Shown piece by piece: positions 62,347-64,000 of a DNA stretch of 64,000 nt (the stretch's first letter is position 1; every line of letters begins with the position of its first letter). Under the pieces are notes generated by a model. It was given only the letters and a program-made list of their open reading frames with translations, made no database searches and was not told the DNA's origin. Made by a program: the position numbers and the translations under genes. Source of the DNA: Curvibacter gracilis ATCC BAA-807 (GTDB lineage Bacteria; Pseudomonadota; Gammaproteobacteria; Burkholderiales; Burkholderiaceae_C); NCBI RefSeq assembly GCF_000518645.1, contig NZ_JADZ01000016.1, positions 62,001 through 126,000 on the forward strand, in the 5' to 3' direction.

Positions 62347-64000
62347 TGTTCAAACGACTGCTGATCGCCAACCGCGGCGAAATCGCCCGCCGCATCATCC
62401 GCACCGCCCGGGCCCTGGGCCTGGAGACGGTGGCCGTGTTTTCCGAACCCGACGCCCAGGCCCTGCACGTGCGCGAGGCTGACCAGGCCTTTGCCCTGGG
62501 CGGCGAGCGTTCGGCCGACAGCTACCTGCGGGTAGAACGCCTGCTTGAAGCCGCCCGCGCCACCGGCGCCGACGCGCTGCACCCGGGCTATGGCTTTCTG
62601 AGCGAGAACGCCGACTTTGCCCAGGCCGTGCTCGACGCCGGCCTGCACTGGATCGGCCCGCCCCCGGAAGCCATCCGGGCGCTGGGCAGCAAGGCCGGTG
62701 CCAAGGCCCTGGCCCTGGCCCATGGCGTGCCCTGCCTGCCTGGCTACGCGGGCGAAGAGCAAAGCCCGGAACGCTTTGCCGCCGAGGCTGAGCGCATCGG
62801 CTACCCCGTGATGGTGAAGGCCGTGGCCGGTGGCGGTGGCCGTGGCATGCGCCTGGTGCAGGCCCCGGCCCCACTGGCTGCGGCGCTGGACAGCGCCCAC
62901 AGCGAGGCCTTGGCCGGCTTTGGCGATGGCCGCCTGCTGATCGAGCGGGCCCTGCTGCGGCCGCGCCACGTCGAGTTGCAGGTGTTTGCCGACCGCCACG
63001 GCCACGTGGTGCACCTGGGCGAGCGCGACTGCTCGGTGCAGCGGCGCCACCAGAAGATCATCGAAGAAGCCCCCAGCCCCGCCGTGGGCCCCGGCCTGCG
63101 CCAGCGCATGGGCGAGTGCGCCGTGGCCCTGGCCCGGGCCGCCGGCTATGTAGGTGCCGGCACGGTGGAGTTCCTGCTGGACGGCGACGACTTCTACCTG
63201 ATGGAGATGAACACCCGGCTACAGGTGGAACACCCTGTCACCGAGGCCCTGACCGGGCTGGACCTGGTCGAGTGGCAGCTGCGCGTGGCCCGGGGCGAGC
63301 CCCTGCCCCTGAGCCAGGAGCAGATCCGCTTCGAAGGCCATGCCATCGAGGTGCGCCTGTGCGCCGAAGACGAGCACTTCCGCCCCCACACCGGCCGCGT
63401 GCTGGGCTTTGCCCAGCCGCCTGGGGTCGTGCATTTCGAGAACCCCGACGCCCAGAGTGGGCTGCGCTTCGACCACGCGCTCGAGATCGGCACCGAGGTC
63501 AGCCCGCATTACGACGCCATGCTGGGCAAGCTGATCGCCTATGCGCCCACACGGGACCAAGCCATCGCGCGCCTGCGCCAGGGGCTGGCAGCCACCGTGC
63601 TGTTGGGCCTGCCCAGCAACCGGGCCTTTCTGTCGGCCTGCCTGGACCACCCGGTGTTCCGCGCCGGCCAGGCCCTGATCCCCTTTCTGGCCGAGCACGG
63701 CGATGCGCTGCGCACCCAGCTGAGCGCCCACGAGGCCGAGCACCTGGGCGGGGCCTGGCCGGTGCTGCTGTGGGGCCGGCAGGGCCTGGCCACTGCCCTG
63801 GGTTGCCCGCTGGAGCGCCCCCTGCGGCTGCGCCACCGCGAGCGCGTGCACGATTGGCTGGTGCGCGAGACCGGCGCCGGCCGGGCCCTGGCCCGGCAAG
63901 GCGAAGCGGCCGCGCAAAGCATCGAACTGCAAGCCCAGCCCGGTGGCGGCTGGCTGCTGAACCTGGACGGGCGCCGCCTGGGCGTGCAGGCCTTGGCCGT
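62346..64000 (+). CDS. Acyl-CoA carboxylase alpha subunit (biotin carboxylase), partial
   Basis: Starts inside the hydratase stop (TGATG) and runs off the window end after 551 codons, so the C-terminal biotin carrier domain is not seen. The biotin carboxylase core is complete: MFKRLLIANRGEIARRIIRTA, LHPGYGFLSENADFAQ, IGPPPEAIRALGSKAGAK, the ATP-grasp Gly loop VAGGGGRGM (about 160–168), ERDCSVQRRHQKIIEEAPS, EMNTRLQVEHPVTE (around 290–303) and GHAIEVRLCAED. The part after about 450 is the BT-like linker domain of methylcrotonyl/geranyl/propionyl-CoA carboxylases. Together with the carboxyltransferase at 58.7 kb it forms a complete enzyme. It corresponds in position to atuF or liuD. Confidence 0.92.
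   Translation, partial: MFKRLLIANRGEIARRIIRTARALGLETVAVFSEPDAQALHVREADQAFALGGERSADSYLRVERLLEAARATGADALHPGYGFLSENADFAQAVLDAGLHWIGPPPEAIRALGSKAGAKALALAHGVPCLPGYAGEEQSPERFAAEAERIGYPVMVKAVAGGGGRGMRLVQAPAPLAAALDSAHSEALAGFGDGRLLIERALLRPRHVELQVFADRHGHVVHLGERDCSVQRRHQKIIEEAPSPAVGPGLRQRMGECAVALARAAGYVGAGTVEFLLDGDDFYLMEMNTRLQVEHPVTEALTGLDLVEWQLRVARGEPLPLSQEQIRFEGHAIEVRLCAEDEHFRPHTGRVLGFAQPPGVVHFENPDAQSGLRFDHALEIGTEVSPHYDAMLGKLIAYAPTRDQAIARLRQGLAATVLLGLPSNRAFLSACLDHPVFRAGQALIPFLAEHGDALRTQLSAHEAEHLGGAWPVLLWGRQGLATALGCPLERPLRLRHRERVHDWLVRETGAGRALARQGEAAAQSIELQAQPGGGWLLNLDGRRLGVQALA

Overview
The window is GC-rich chromosomal DNA from a betaproteobacterium, most likely order Burkholderiales and probably Comamonadaceae or a close relative. 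The grounds are the dapF–DUF484–xerC block, two Bug-type (TctC-like) periplasmic binding proteins, a YjiE-like LysR gene next to a glutamate/aspartate ABC operon, and several -10-like boxes placed 6–7 nt before ATG codons. I see no tRNA, CRISPR array, prophage or insertion sequence. One RNA gene, rnpB, is present.

Layout. 0–8.5 kb: a small secreted protein, a signal peptidase I, a HlyD/ABC/ABC-2 exporter operon, xerC–DUF484–dapF, and a Bug binding protein. 8.7–15.8 kb: a Nudix–metallo-beta-lactamase fusion, a DUF4143 ATPase preceded by nested inverted repeats, an S4 protein that looks like a degenerate pseudouridine synthase, a catalase with a signal peptide, rnpB, and cysK. 15.8–25.4 kb: an FAD dehydrogenase, a chemoreceptor, an M20 peptidase divergent from an AraC-type regulator, htpX, DUF3025–pyrC, and an Rnk/GreA-C-like protein. 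25.9–33.6 kb: a TRAP transporter (Q-M-P order), a bidirectional terminator, gltIJKL, and a LysR gene. 33.6–42.7 kb: a 2-hydroxyacid dehydrogenase, an Atm1-type ABC exporter, an acyl-CoA thioesterase, then livHMGF with an acyl-CoA ligase. 42.7–56.9 kb: a 1252-residue three-domain glycosyltransferase, penicillin-binding protein 1A, an orphan branched-chain-type binding protein, a lipocalin, a frameshifted acetyl-CoA hydrolase/CoA-transferase, a bestrophin-like channel, cardiolipin synthase, a second Bug protein, and a DEDDh exonuclease. 56.9–64 kb: a TetR regulator followed by a tightly packed acyl-CoA carboxylation and oxidation operon that runs off the window end.

The most interesting system links two distant operons. 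A near-perfect 42-bp palindrome precedes the TetR gene (56921–56962), and a palindrome with closely similar arms (37085–37120) precedes livH. I infer one TetR regulon that joins an ABC uptake system and an acyl-CoA ligase (37–42.7 kb) to an intracellular pathway of PECR-like SDR, carboxyltransferase, acyl-CoA dehydrogenase, enoyl-CoA hydratase and biotin carboxylase (57–64 kb). The carboxyltransferase–dehydrogenase–hydratase–carboxylase order matches atuCDEF of the acyclic terpene (citronellol/geraniol) pathway rather than liuABCD of leucine breakdown. Several usual atu partners are absent here, so the true substrate is open.

Other points for a second look: the acetyl-CoA hydrolase frameshift is explained exactly by an 8-bp tandem duplication; the S4 protein lacks the catalytic Asp and Tyr of its family; and the DUF4143 ATPase start is wrapped in alternating copies of one short motif that could form mutually exclusive hairpins.
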